Positions 21,207-29,975 of a stretch of 64,000 nucleotides of DNA are shown here, in pieces. Source of the DNA: Gammaproteobacteria bacterium (GTDB lineage: Bacteria > Pseudomonadota > Gammaproteobacteria > Nevskiales > Nevskiaceae). Numbering within the stretch: position 1 is the stretch's first letter; each line of letters starts with the position of its first letter. Below the pieces are notes generated by a model that ran no database searches, was not told the DNA's origin, and was given only the letters and a program-made list of their open reading frames with translations. Where the stretch lies: NCBI GenBank assembly GCA_026398815.1, contig JAPLSA010000006.1:1-64000 (forward strand). The letters run 5' to 3'. The position numbers and the translations under genes were made by a program.

Positions 21207-23972
21207 TCAGCGCGACATCAGGTTGAGCGCCCGCGCCCGCGCCAGCGCCGCCGACCGGCTGGACACGCCGAGCTTGGTGTAGAGGTTGTAGAGATGCCAC
21301 TTGACGGTCGCCACCGACAGGCTCAGGCGATCGGCAAGCTGCTGATTCGAAAGACCGGCCTCGATCAGGCTGAGCAGCTGCAGCTCGCGCGCGGTCGGCG
21401 TTTCCAGCAGCTGGCCTTCGCCCTGCAACTGGTCGAGATGCTCGACCAGGAAGGAGTTGGTCAGCGGCAGGCCGTTGCAGATCTCGACGAAGAAGCGGCG
21501 CTCCTCGTCGAGCACGAAACCCCAGGACTGCGGCTTGGTCTCGTTGACGAGGCCGGCGATGGTCTCGGCACGATCGCGGAACGGCCGCAGGATGCGGCGG
21601 CGGGCCGCCAGACCGATGGCGCGCACGAAGTGGCGCGCCGCCGGCTGCGGGTTGTGGGAGCAGATCGCCACCGCCATCTCGGCCAGCGCCAGTTCCACCA
21701 GCCGGCCGTTGCGGCCATCCTGCCGGGCGATCCGCGTTTCGGCGGCGATCAGCGCCTCGGCCTGGCGCAGCTGGCCGGCAGCGATCAGCAGCTCGATCTG
21801 CGCGGCGGCATAGAGATCAGCGGCGCGCGCTATCTGCAAGCCTTCCAGCGCCGCCAGCCGGGGCTCGCCGCCGGAAGCGGTCAGGCCGATGTGAGCGCCT
21901 TCGGCCAGCGCGTCGTCGAGCCGGCCGAGCCGCACCAGCCGCTGCACCAGCATGCAGGACAGCATCAGGCCCAGGCGCGGCGGGTAGCCGGCGGCGATCT
22001 CGCGCAGCAGCGGAATCGAGATCGGATCATCCGGCCGGCCGGACCACAGCTTCACCGCCGCATCGAGGCCGTCGGCCGTGGTGTCGACCACGCCGTGGGT
22101 GTGGGCGCCGCGCAGGCCCTGGTTCAGCAGGCCGCGCGCCTCCTCGTCGAGCCCCATCTCGACCGCGCAGCGGGCGGCAACGAAGGCGATGGTGCGGGTG
22201 ATGCCGGCGCCCTCGCCGAGCGCGGCGCGAGCCCGGGCCAGCGCCGCCTGAATGTCACCGTGGACGGCGGCGTAGTCGCCTTCGAACATGTCGATCATCG
22301 CCGCCAGCAGCTGCACCCAGCCGACGCCGTAGGCGCTGCCGCTCTGGGCGATCGCCGCCTGGGCGACGCGCATCATCTGCCGCGATTCGACGAAGCGGAA
22401 CGCGCTGCTCAGCGAGATGCTGGCGGCGGCGGACACAGTCGCCACGTCGAACGGGTCATCGGCGCCGCGCTCGGCCAGCCAGCGGGTCAGGTGCACGCGG
22501 GCGTCGGCGAGGCGATCGGTGTAGATGTCGACGCAGACGCGCAGCACCTCGATGCGCCGCTTCAGTTCGGCCAGCGGGCCGGGCTTGCCGCTGCTGTCCT
22601 GCTCGCGCTCGACGCGCAGCGCCAGCCGCTCGTTGTGCTGGCGCGCGGTTTCGTAGCGGCGGTGGAAGACCAGCGCGAAGACGTACCAGAAATCGGCTTC
22701 CCAGCCGACCTCATGGCCATTGCCGTGCAGGCGTTCGATCCATTCGATGTACTGGCGCAGATCGCCGCGATCGCGGACGAAGGTCGCCGCCACCCGTTCG
22801 AGAATCGCGCAGGCCAGCGCCGCCGATCCGGCCGCCAGCGCGTAGTCGACGGCGTCGAGCCAGCGGCCGTTGCGCTCGTTCCATTCGGCGGCGCGGGTCA
22901 GGATCTGCGTGCGCCGCTCGGCCGGCACGGCGCGCTGCGCCTCCTCGGCCAGGAATTCGCGGAACAGGCCGTGCAGCCGGTACCAGCTGCGGTTGCGATC
23001 GAGCGGGATCACGAACACGTTGCGGCGCAGCAGCAGCGCCAGGTGGCGGTCGGCGTCGTCATCGCCGGTGACCTGCCGGCACAGCTCGGCGCAGAAGCTG
23101 CGCAGCGGCGAGATTTCCAGCAGGAAGCGGCGCGCCTCCGGCGAAAAGCCGGCCAGCACCTGCCGGTTCAGCAGGTTCGACAAATCCTCGTCGGCGCCGG
23201 AGAAGCGTTCCAGCGCTTCCAGCGGCTTTTCGGCGGTCGACAGGATGATCTGCGCCAGCCGCACCGCCGCCTGCCAGCCCTCGGTCTGGCGGGCGATGCT
23301 GTCGATCGCCGCGTCGCCGAGCTGCGCGCACAGCTCCGGCCCGAACAGCGTGCGGATCTCGTCCGGCCGCAGGCTCAGGTCGGCGTAGCCAATCTCGCGC
23401 ACCCGGCCTTCGAGGCGGGCGCGGGTCAGGTTGAACGGCAGCTGCTCGGTGCTGGAAAACAGGAAGTGCACCGACGACGGCGAGCGGAACAGCAGCGGGT
23501 CGAGCAGCAGGCCCAGCGTCTCGTCGGTGCAGTAGCCGAGGTTATCGAGGAACACCAGCGACGGCGCCGGCAGCTGCGCCAACGCGTCGATCAGCGCATC
23601 GACGCGGTTCTGTAGCGGCTCGTCGCCGCGCAGCAGGGTCTGCGTCGGGTGCGGATCGGAATGGCGGCCGATCAGCGCGTCCTCGAGCAGGTCTATGACC
23701 CGCTCGGTGCTGGTGTCGCGATCGTCCAGCGCGATCCAGTAGCTGTTCAGCCCGGCCGTCGAGAAATGCTTGTGCAGCGCCGTGGCGAAGGTGGTCTTGC
23801 CGTAGCCGGTCGGCGCCACGACCGAAATCAGCTTGATCGCCGGCGTCACGCTGCGGCGCATCTCGGCCAGCAGACGCGTCTGCACCAGCGCGAACGCGAG
23901 GTTCGGCGGCTCCAGCTGCGCAGTTCTGCCTCCACGCACCTTGCGGGCGGGCGTCTTGAGGTCGTTTGCCAT
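21207..23972 (-). CDS. MalT/LuxR-type ATP-dependent regulator
   Basis: A 921-residue STAND-class activator. The N-terminal NTPase has Walker A APTGYGKT (53-60) and Walker B-like SLVFLDNLGY (about 138-147). A winged-helix and a long helical-repeat sensor region follow, with a C-terminal LuxR helix-turn-helix (about 858-915: ETPTARELQLLSLIEAG, SNQQLADRLSLSVATVKWHL). Known relatives (MalT, AlkS) oligomerise on inducer and ATP to activate catabolic genes. AlkS controls alkane hydroxylase genes, and this gene lies 91 bases upstream of the AlkB-like gene on the same strand, so it is the likely activator of the hydroxylase cluster. Confidence 0.93.
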   Translation of the reverse strand: MANDLKTPARKVRGGRTAQLEPPNLAFALVQTRLLAEMRRSVTPAIKLISVVAPTGYGKTTFATALHKHFSTAGLNSYWIALDDRDTSTERVIDLLEDALIGRHSDPHPTQTLLRGDEPLQNRVDALIDALAQLPAPSLVFLDNLGYCTDETLGLLLDPLLFRSPSSVHFLFSSTEQLPFNLTRARLEGRVREIGYADLSLRPDEIRTLFGPELCAQLGDAAIDSIARQTEGWQAAVRLAQIILSTAEKPLEALERFSGADEDLSNLLNRQVLAGFSPEARRFLLEISPLRSFCAELCRQVTGDDDADRHLALLLRRNVFVIPLDRNRSWYRLHGLFREFLAEEAQRAVPAERRTQILTRAAEWNERNGRWLDAVDYALAAGSAALACAILERVAATFVRDRGDLRQYIEWIERLHGNGHEVGWEADFWYVFALVFHRRYETARQHNERLALRVEREQDSSGKPGPLAELKRRIEVLRVCVDIYTDRLADARVHLTRWLAERGADDPFDVATVSAAASISLSSAFRFVESRQMMRVAQAAIAQSGSAYGVGWVQLLAAMIDMFEGDYAAVHGDIQAALARARAALGEGAGITRTIAFVAARCAVEMGLDEEARGLLNQGLRGAHTHGVVDTTADGLDAAVKLWSGRPDDPISIPLLREIAAGYPPRLGLMLSCMLVQRLVRLGRLDDALAEGAHIGLTASGGEPRLAALEGLQIARAADLYAAAQIELLIAAGQLRQAEALIAAETRIARQDGRNGRLVELALAEMAVAICSHNPQPAARHFVRAIGLAARRRILRPFRDRAETIAGLVNETKPQSWGFVLDEERRFFVEICNGLPLTNSFLVEHLDQLQGEGQLLETPTARELQLLSLIEAGLSNQQLADRLSLSVATVKWHLYNLYTKLGVSSRSAALARARALNLMSR

Positions 23973-24058
23973 CTGACCTGCCCTTATTGTTGTGACGGAT
24001 TGCGGAGTGTACCGGGGCCGGGCCGGCCGGCGGGAACCGCGCGCGATCCGCAGCCGGT

Positions 24059-24943
24059 TCAGCCGGCCGGCACCTCGCGCAGGCTGGAGAAGTCCAGCGC
24101 CCCGTGGCCGGCCGCGCTATGCCGGCGGTACAGCTCGCGGGCCAGCGCACCGAGCGCGATCGGCGCCTGCACGGCGGCGGCGGCTTCGGCGGCGAGGCCG
24201 AGATCCTTGAGCATCAGGTCGCTGCCGAAGCCGCCGCTGTAGCCGCGCGCGGCGGGCGCGCCGTCCATCACGCCGGGCCAGGGGTTGTAGACCTCCAGCG
24301 TCCAGTTGCGGCCGGAACTGCGGGCCATGATGTCCGACAGCACGGTGACATCCACGCCGCTGGCGACGCCGAGCTGGAGCGCTTCGATGGTGCCGATCAT
24401 CTGGATGCCGAGCAGCATGTTGTTGCAGATCTTGGCGACCTGGCCGGCGCCGTTGCCGCCGGCGTGGAACAGGTTGCGGCCCATTGCGCCGAGCAGCGGC
24501 CGGGCGCGCTCGAAGGCTTCCGCCGTGCCGCCGACGATGAAGGTCAGCGTGCCGGCCGCCGCCCCCGCCGTGCCGCCGGACACCGGCGCATCGATCATGG
24601 TCAGGCCGCGCGCGGCCGCCGCTGCGGCCACCTCCCGCGCAGTGGCGGCGGCGATGGTGCTGCAGTCGATCAGCAGCGCGCCGGCCGGGACGGCGGCGAG
24701 CACGCCGTCGGCGCCGAGGTACAGTCGCTGCACGTGCGCGCTGGCCGGCAGCATCGAGATGACGGCGTCAGCGTCGGCGACGGCATCGGCCGGGCGCTCG
24801 GCGATTTCGGCGCCGGCTTCGGCAAGCCGCTGCAGCGGCGCGGCGCTCAAGTCGAACACGCGCAGCGCGAAGCCGGCCTTGAGCAGGTTCAGCGCCATCG
24901 GCGCGCCCATGTTGCCGAGGCCGATGAAGGCGATCTTGTGCAT
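24059..24943 (-). CDS. mmsB: 3-hydroxyisobutyrate dehydrogenase
   Basis: A 294-residue NAD-dependent beta-hydroxyacid dehydrogenase that oxidises 3-hydroxyisobutyrate to methylmalonate semialdehyde in valine degradation. It shows the FIGLGNMGAPMALNLLKAG nucleotide-binding start, the substrate loop DAPVSGGTAGAAAGTL, catalytic Lys in GAGQVAKICNNM, and the DLMLKDLGLA segment. I start it at the second of two close ATGs (24943, MHKIAFIGLG), because the GGAG sits about 9 bases before it and directly abuts the first. The frame is open far upstream over HIBCH but is non-coding there. Part of the valine operon. Confidence 0.95.
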   Translation of the reverse strand: MHKIAFIGLGNMGAPMALNLLKAGFALRVFDLSAAPLQRLAEAGAEIAERPADAVADADAVISMLPASAHVQRLYLGADGVLAAVPAGALLIDCSTIAAATAREVAAAAAARGLTMIDAPVSGGTAGAAAGTLTFIVGGTAEAFERARPLLGAMGRNLFHAGGNGAGQVAKICNNMLLGIQMIGTIEALQLGVASGVDVTVLSDIMARSSGRNWTLEVYNPWPGVMDGAPAARGYSGGFGSDLMLKDLGLAAEAAAAVQAPIALGALARELYRRHSAAGHGALDFSSLREVPAG

Positions 24944-24966
24944 CGGGGACATCTCCGGAATGAGGG

Positions 24967-26100
24967 TCAGAGGTCGGCCAGCGGATGGACGCCGCCGGGC
25001 CAGGCCGGCGGCTGGAAGTGCGCCTTGATGCGGGCCGGCGTCGCCGCCGCCCAGCGCGGCGACTGGTCCTTGTCGATCAGCAGCGCCCGCACGCCTTCCT
25101 CGAAATCGCCGTGCGCGCAGCACTGCAGCGCGACGACCAGTTCCAGCCGGAACACGTCCGCCAGCGACAGCGCCGCACCGCGCTGGTACAGCGTCCAGAC
25201 CAGCGCTGCGGTGGTTGGCGAGCCGGCCGCGAGCGCGGCAGCCGCCTTGGCCAGCCAGCTGTCGTCGCTGCGCAGGCCGGCAATCGCGGTCACCACCTCG
25301 GCCAGCGATGCGCCGCTGCACAGTGATTCGATCAGCGCCGCGTGCTGTGCCAGCTTCGAGGCCGGCAACAACCCGGCGGCCTGCGCCGCGTAGCCGTCGA
25401 GCAGCTGGCCGAGGCGCGTGCGGTCGAGCGTCGCGTCACCGCGCCAGTCGAGCTGCGCCAGCGCCGCGAACACGGCGTCGCGATCGGCCGCGCGCAGGAA
25501 GTGATCGGCCAGCCGCGCGTGCAGCAGATCGTGGCCGTTGACCGAGGCGCCGGTCAGCGCCAGGAACAGGCCGGCCTTGCCCGGCAGCCTCGGCAGGAAC
25601 CAGCTGCCGCCGACATCCGGGAACAGGCCGATGGTGATTTCCGGCATCGCCACCCGCGAGGTCTCGGTGACCACGCGATGGCTGGCCCCGGCGAACAGGC
25701 CAAGGCCACCGCCCATGACGATGCCGCTGCCCCAGACCAGCAGCGGCTTCGGGTACTGGTGAAGAAGAAAGTCGAGCCGGTATTCCTCGGCGAAGAACGG
25801 ACACGCGTCCGGATTCGGCAGGCTGCCCGGATGGCGGCGCATCGCTTCAAACAGGCCGCGCACGTCGCCGCCGGCGCAGAAGGCTTTTTCGCCGGCGCCG
25901 CTCAGCACCACGCAGGCGATGGCCGGATCGCCGGCCCAGGCGCGCAGCTGGCCGTCGAGCAGGCGGATCATCGCCAGGTTCAGCGCATTCAGCGATTTCT
26001 CGCTGTTCAGCAGCGCATGACCGATCTTCTTGCCATTGGCAGCCGAGACTTCGCGGAACAGCACCGGAGCCGGCGTGGCGAGGCTTGCCGAATCAGCCAT
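24967..26100 (-). CDS. 3-hydroxyisobutyryl-CoA hydrolase
   Basis: A 377-residue crotonase-superfamily thioesterase of the HIBCH type, longer than simple enoyl-CoA hydratases (about 260). Motifs: KAFCAGGDVRGLFEA (about 71-85), GIVMGGGLGLFAG (about 126-138), and PEITIGLFPDVGGSWFLPRL (about 151-170), where the Glu and Asp typical of HIBCH are present. It releases 3-hydroxyisobutyrate from its CoA ester, the step just before mmsB. It overlaps the preceding enoyl-CoA hydratase gene by 8 bases and leads into mmsB after 23 bases. Confidence 0.93.
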   Translation of the reverse strand: MADSASLATPAPVLFREVSAANGKKIGHALLNSEKSLNALNLAMIRLLDGQLRAWAGDPAIACVVLSGAGEKAFCAGGDVRGLFEAMRRHPGSLPNPDACPFFAEEYRLDFLLHQYPKPLLVWGSGIVMGGGLGLFAGASHRVVTETSRVAMPEITIGLFPDVGGSWFLPRLPGKAGLFLALTGASVNGHDLLHARLADHFLRAADRDAVFAALAQLDWRGDATLDRTRLGQLLDGYAAQAAGLLPASKLAQHAALIESLCSGASLAEVVTAIAGLRSDDSWLAKAAAALAAGSPTTAALVWTLYQRGAALSLADVFRLELVVALQCCAHGDFEEGVRALLIDKDQSPRWAAATPARIKAHFQPPAWPGGVHPLADL

Positions 26101-26875
26101 TGCACCACTCCGGCTTGCGCTTGCCGAGAAAGGCGTTGACGCCTTCCTTCTGGTCGCGGGTATCGAACAGGTCGACGAAGGCTTCGCGCTCCACCGGCAG
26201 CGCCTGCTTCAGCGGCATCTGGCGGCCGCTCTGGATCAGGGTCTTGCAGATCGCGACACTGGTCGGGCTCTGTTTCGCAGTCGTCTCGGCGAGCTTCAGC
26301 GCAGCGTCCAGCGCAGTGCCGGTCGGCACCACTTGCTCGACGAGCCCGATCCGCTCCGCCGTCGCTGCGTCGATGCGCTCGCCGCACAGGATCAGGCGCT
26401 TGGCCCAGCCCTCGCCGACCAGCGCCGCCAGGTTCTGGGTGCCGCCGGCGCAGGGCAGCAGACCCACCGTGGCTTCCGGCAGCGCCATCTGCGCCTGCGT
26501 TTCGGCGATGCGGATATCGCAGGCCAGCGCGCATTCCAGACCGCCGCCCATCGCGAAGCCGTTGATCGCCGCGATGCTGACGCCACGGAAGGCACTCAGG
26601 GTTTCGAAGGCTTCGCCGAAGCGCCGCGCCATGTCGCGGGCGCGGGCCTTGTCGCCATCGGCGAACAGCTTGAGATCGGCACCGGCGGAAAAGAACTTCG
26701 GTCCGTCACCGGTGATCACCAGCGCGTAGATGTCGCGGTCGGCGTTCAGGTCCAGCACCAGGGCTTTCAGCGCGGCGAGACTGTCGGCGGTCCAGGTATG
26801 GGCCGGCGGATTGTCCAGCGTGACGATCGCGGTGTGGCCGCGCTTCTCCAGTTTCAGGTTCGTGTATTTGGTCAT
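26093..26875 (-). CDS. Enoyl-CoA hydratase (methacrylyl-CoA hydratase role)
   Basis: A 260-residue crotonase-family hydratase. Both catalytic glutamates are in place: FAMGGGLECALACD and LPEATVGLLPCAGGTQ. The oxyanion-hole segment is KFFSAGADLKLFADG. In this operon it should hydrate methacrylyl-CoA to 3-hydroxyisobutyryl-CoA, between the acyl-CoA dehydrogenase and HIBCH steps; that substrate comes from context. Its 3' end overlaps the HIBCH start by 8 bases. Upstream, a 139-base inverted repeat separates it from the dehydrogenase gene. Confidence 0.93.
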   Translation of the reverse strand: MTKYTNLKLEKRGHTAIVTLDNPPAHTWTADSLAALKALVLDLNADRDIYALVITGDGPKFFSAGADLKLFADGDKARARDMARRFGEAFETLSAFRGVSIAAINGFAMGGGLECALACDIRIAETQAQMALPEATVGLLPCAGGTQNLAALVGEGWAKRLILCGERIDAATAERIGLVEQVVPTGTALDAALKLAETTAKQSPTSVAICKTLIQSGRQMPLKQALPVEREAFVDLFDTRDQKEGVNAFLGKRKPEWCNG

Positions 26876-26900
26876 GGCTGTGTGTTGGTTGAGAGAAGAA

Positions 26901-27039
26901 GTTCAACGCAAAGGCGCAAAGGGAAAAGAAAGGACGCAAAGAAAAGATCGAACGGGCAACACAAGGACTCCATTCCGCTTTTCTCGATGCTTTCTTTGCG
27001 TCCTTGCTTGGGCTTCTCCTTTGCGCCTTTGCGTTGAAC
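26901..27039. repeat. Intergenic inverted repeat, CGCAAAG-type, copy 2
   Basis: Between the dehydrogenase and hydratase genes, GTTCAACGCAAAGGCGCAAA and following bases (26901-26946) recur as reverse complement at 26990-27039, flanking about 43 bases. The arms are made of tandem CGCAAAG-like units. The arm core AAGGCGCAAAGGGAAAAGAAAGG is shared with the repeat at 15713-15937. It interrupts the valine operon, so it may form a stem-loop in the mRNA that affects stability or separates expression of the two halves. Confidence 0.78.
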
Positions 27040-27078
27040 GGTTGCTTGTCTTTTCGTTTTCGAGCGGAGCGGCAGCAA

Positions 27079-28239
27079 TCACCGCAAAACCTCCGGCGCG
27101 CCCTCGCGCAGGAAGGCACGGGCCACGATGACCCGCATGATGTCGTTGGTGCCTTCGAGGATCTGGTGCACGCGGCTGTCGCGGACATGCCGTTCCAGCG
27201 GGTACTCGCGGCTGTAGCCGTAGCCGCCGTGCAGCTGCAGCGCCTGGTTGGCGACGTTGAAGCCGATGTCGGTGGCGTGGCGCTTGGCCATCGCGCAATA
27301 GGTGCTGGCCTGCGGGCTGTCGCTGTCGAGCATCCAGGCCGCCAGCCGCACCATCTGCCGCGCCGACACCAGCTCGATCAGCATGTCGGCGAGCCGGAAC
27401 TGCAGGCCCTGGAACTCGGCCAGCGGCTGGCCAAACTGCTTGCGGGTGTTCAGGTGCGCCTGCGCGCGTTCGATCGCCGCCTGCGCGGTGCCGACCGAAC
27501 AGGTGGCGATGTTGATGCGGCCGCCGTCGAGCGCCTTCATGGCGATCGTGAAGCCCTCGCCTTCCGCGCCCAGGCGATTACCTTCCGGCACCACCACGTT
27601 GTCGAAGCTGATCGCCCGCGTCGGCTGGCTGTTCCAGCCCATCTTGTGTTCCTTCTTGCCGTAGCGGATGCCCGGCGTGTCGGCCGGCACCGCGAAGGTC
27701 GAGATGCCCTTCGGCCCGGCACCGCCGGTGCGGGCGAACACCACCAGCAGGTCGGTGGCGCCGGCGCCGGAGATGAACACCTTGGCGCCGTTGAGGACGT
27801 AGCCATCGCCGTGCCTGTCGGCGCGGGTCTTCAGCGAGGCGGCATCGGAGCCGGCGTCCGGCTCGGTCAGGCAGTAACTGCCGAGCCGCTCGCCGCGCGC
27901 CAGCTTCGGCACCCAAAGGTCTCGGATGCCCGGCTGCGCCCAGCGCGCCACCATCCAGCAAACCATGTTGTGGATGGTGATGTAGGCCGCCGTGCTGGTG
28001 CAGCCGGCGGCCAGTTCCTCGAGGATGATCGAGGCATCGAGCCGGCTTAAGCCCAGTCCGCCGAGCGCTTCCGGCGTGTAGATGCCGCAGAAGCCCAGTT
28101 CGCCGGCGCGGGCGATGGTCGCCAGCGGGAATTCACTGTCGGCATCCCAGCGCGCGGCGTGGGGTTCCAGTTCGCCGCGGGCAAAGCTGCGCGCGGCGTC
28201 CTGGTAGGCCCGCTGATCGTCGGAGAGCGCGAAGTTCAT
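27079..28239 (-). CDS. Isobutyryl-CoA dehydrogenase (ACAD8-like)
   Basis: A 386-residue acyl-CoA dehydrogenase: SYCLTEPDAGSDAASLKTRA loop, TRKQFGQPLAEFQ, GGYGYSREYPLERHVRD and catalytic Glu in ILEGTNDIM (residue 362). The IHNMVCWMVARW stretch and operon context favour isobutyryl-CoA, giving methacrylyl-CoA in valine catabolism. The start is MNFALSDDQRAYQ at 28239; upstream in-frame codons are non-family sequence. It lies 34 bases after mmsA. Confidence 0.94.
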   Translation of the reverse strand: MNFALSDDQRAYQDAARSFARGELEPHAARWDADSEFPLATIARAGELGFCGIYTPEALGGLGLSRLDASIILEELAAGCTSTAAYITIHNMVCWMVARWAQPGIRDLWVPKLARGERLGSYCLTEPDAGSDAASLKTRADRHGDGYVLNGAKVFISGAGATDLLVVFARTGGAGPKGISTFAVPADTPGIRYGKKEHKMGWNSQPTRAISFDNVVVPEGNRLGAEGEGFTIAMKALDGGRINIATCSVGTAQAAIERAQAHLNTRKQFGQPLAEFQGLQFRLADMLIELVSARQMVRLAAWMLDSDSPQASTYCAMAKRHATDIGFNVANQALQLHGGYGYSREYPLERHVRDSRVHQILEGTNDIMRVIVARAFLREGAPEVLR

Positions 28240-28273
28240 GGTGTTCGCCGGCCGGGCTTCGTGCGCCGGGGCT

Positions 28274-29812
28274 TCAGCGCAGGCTGATGGTCGTGTTGAC
28301 GCCAACATGGAGGGTCTCGTCGTCGAACCAGCGCTGGGTCACGGTCTTGGTCTGCGTGTAGAACAGGATCACCTGCTTGCCGTACGGGCCCAGGTCACCG
28401 AGCTTCGAAGCCCGCGAGCCGGTGAACGAGAACAGCGGCACCGGCACCGGGATCGGCACGTTGATGCCGACCTGGCCGATGTCGATGTCTTCCTGGAAGC
28501 GGCGCGCGGCGGCACCGGACTGGGTGAACAGCGCCGTGCCGTTGCCGTTGGGGTTGCGGTTGATGCGCTCGATCGCCTCATCAAGCGAAGCCGCTTCGAG
28601 GATCACCAGCACCGGCCCGAAGATTTCCTCGTCGTAGATCGCCATGCCCGGCTTCACGCCGGAGAAGATCGTCGGGCCGACGAAGTTGCCCTGCTCGTAG
28701 CCCGGCACCTGCGGCCGGCGGCCGTCGAGTTCCAGCACCGCGCCTTCGGCGATGCCGCGCTCGATCAGGCCGTGGATGCGCTCGGCGGCGGCGCAGGACA
28801 TCACCGGGCCGACATCGGTGCCGGCCTCGTGGCCGGCGTTCAGCTTCAGCGTCTTGGCGCGCTCGACCAGATCGCCGATCCACTGCTTCGATTCGCCGAC
28901 CAAGACCACCGTCGACGCCGCCATGCAGCGCTGGCCAGCGGCACCGAAGGCGGCGCCGGCCAGGCTGTTCAGCGTCTGCTCCTTGTGGGCGTCCGGCAGC
29001 ACCACGGCGTGGTTCTTCGCGCCCATCATGCATTGGGCGCGCTTGCCGGCCAGCGTGGCGCGGCGATAGACGTGGGTGCCGACCCGGGTGCTGCCGACGA
29101 AGCTGATCGCCTTGATGTCCGGGTGGTCGCAGAGCCCGTTGACCACCGCTTCGCCGCCGTGGACGACGTTCAGCACGCCCTTCGGAATGCCGGCTTCCAG
29201 CGCCAGTTCCACCAGCCGCATGGTCACCAGCGGGTCCTGCTCGGACGGCTTCAGGATGAAGGTGTTGCCGGTGGCGATCGCCATCGGGAACATCCACAGC
29301 GGGATCATCGCCGGGAAGTTGAACGGCGTGATGCCAGCGCAGACGCCGAGCGGCTGCAGCAGCGTGTAGGTGTCGACACCGGTGGCGACGTTGTTGGCCA
29401 GCTCGCCCATCTGCAGGCTGCCGATGTTGGCCGCGTGCTCCACCACTTCCAGGCCGCGGAAGATGTCGCCCTCGGCGTCGGGCAGCGTCTTGCCCTGTTC
29501 GGCGGTCAGCAGCGCCGCCAGCTCCTTCATGTGCTCGCGGATCAGCTGCTGGTACTTCAGGAAGATCCGCGCGCGCACGCCGATCGGCGTCTTGCGCCAG
29601 GCGACGAAGGCCTGCTTCGCCGCCTCGACCGCCGCATCCAGCTCCTGCGGCGTCGCGAACGGCACCCGCGCCAGCACCTGCTGGGTGGCCGGGTTGATCA
29701 CCTCGCGCCACTGGGTGGCCCGCGATTCGACGAACTGGCCGCCGATCAGCAAGGGCACGGTGGCAACGGGCGTCGCTACGGCGGACGGCGCGGAAGGGGC
29801 GGCAACGGTCAT
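28274..29812 (-). CDS. mmsA: Methylmalonate-semialdehyde dehydrogenase (CoA-acylating)
   Basis: A 512-residue aldehyde dehydrogenase of the MmsA class, converting methylmalonate semialdehyde to propionyl-CoA with NAD and CoA. Family marks: [47 protein letters not shown] and the catalytic Cys in [11 protein letters not shown]. The MGAKNH segment is specific to MmsA within the superfamily. The ATG at 29812 ([11 protein letters not shown]) has a GAGGA site. It is first in the valine operon and divergent from the RamB-like regulator. Confidence 0.96.
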   Translation of the reverse strand: MTVAAPSAPSAVATPVATVPLLIGGQFVESRATQWREVINPATQQVLARVPFATPQELDAAVEAAKQAFVAWRKTPIGVRARIFLKYQQLIREHMKELAALLTAEQGKTLPDAEGDIFRGLEVVEHAANIGSLQMGELANNVATGVDTYTLLQPLGVCAGITPFNFPAMIPLWMFPMAIATGNTFILKPSEQDPLVTMRLVELALEAGIPKGVLNVVHGGEAVVNGLCDHPDIKAISFVGSTRVGTHVYRRATLAGKRAQCMMGAKNHAVVLPDAHKEQTLNSLAGAAFGAAGQRCMAASTVVLVGESKQWIGDLVERAKTLKLNAGHEAGTDVGPVMSCAAAERIHGLIERGIAEGAVLELDGRRPQVPGYEQGNFVGPTIFSGVKPGMAIYDEEIFGPVLVILEAASLDEAIERINRNPNGNGTALFTQSGAAARRFQEDIDIGQVGINVPIPVPVPLFSFTGSRASKLGDLGPYGKQVILFYTQTKTVTQRWFDDETLHVGVNTTISLR

Positions 29813-29874
29813 CGAAGGTCCTCGGAATGGGTCGCCGGGCCGGGCCAGGAATGCCCTGTTCAAGCGCAGCGATG

Positions 29875-29891
29875 TTTTGCATTATTCGCAT
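29875..29891. promoter_or_regulatory. RamB/ScfR-like box 1
   Basis: TTTTGCATTATTCGCAT lies 63 bases upstream of mmsA and shares the TTTTGCA-n4/5-T-n-GC-R-A pattern with the box at 29948-29966. Corynebacterial RamB sites contain TTTGCAAA, so this is a plausible half-matching operator for the adjacent regulator. Confidence 0.5.
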
Positions 29892-29947
29892 CCGAAACCG
29901 TGAAACCAGCACTGAAAAGGCGAATTGATGTGAAGATCCGCGGCGGC

Positions 29948-29966
29948 TTTTGCAAATCTTGCGAAT
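29948..29966. promoter_or_regulatory. RamB/ScfR-like box 2
   Basis: TTTTGCAAATCTTGCGAAT contains an exact TTTGCAAA and ends 9 bases before the regulator start codon. Its position over the ribosome-binding region suggests autorepression. Together with box 1 it frames the 163-base divergent gap. Confidence 0.55.
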
Positions 29967-29975
29967 CATCCTGAT

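Noticed and set aside
17978-21226. Long plus-strand open frame (1082 codons) across the phosphatase, reductase and hydroxylase genes
   Set aside because: It runs antisense to three recognisable genes and its translation is His/Gln/Arg-rich with no domain.
21294-23615. Plus-strand open frame (773 codons) opposite the MalT-type regulator
   Set aside because: Antisense shadow of a gene with clear Walker A and LuxR motifs.
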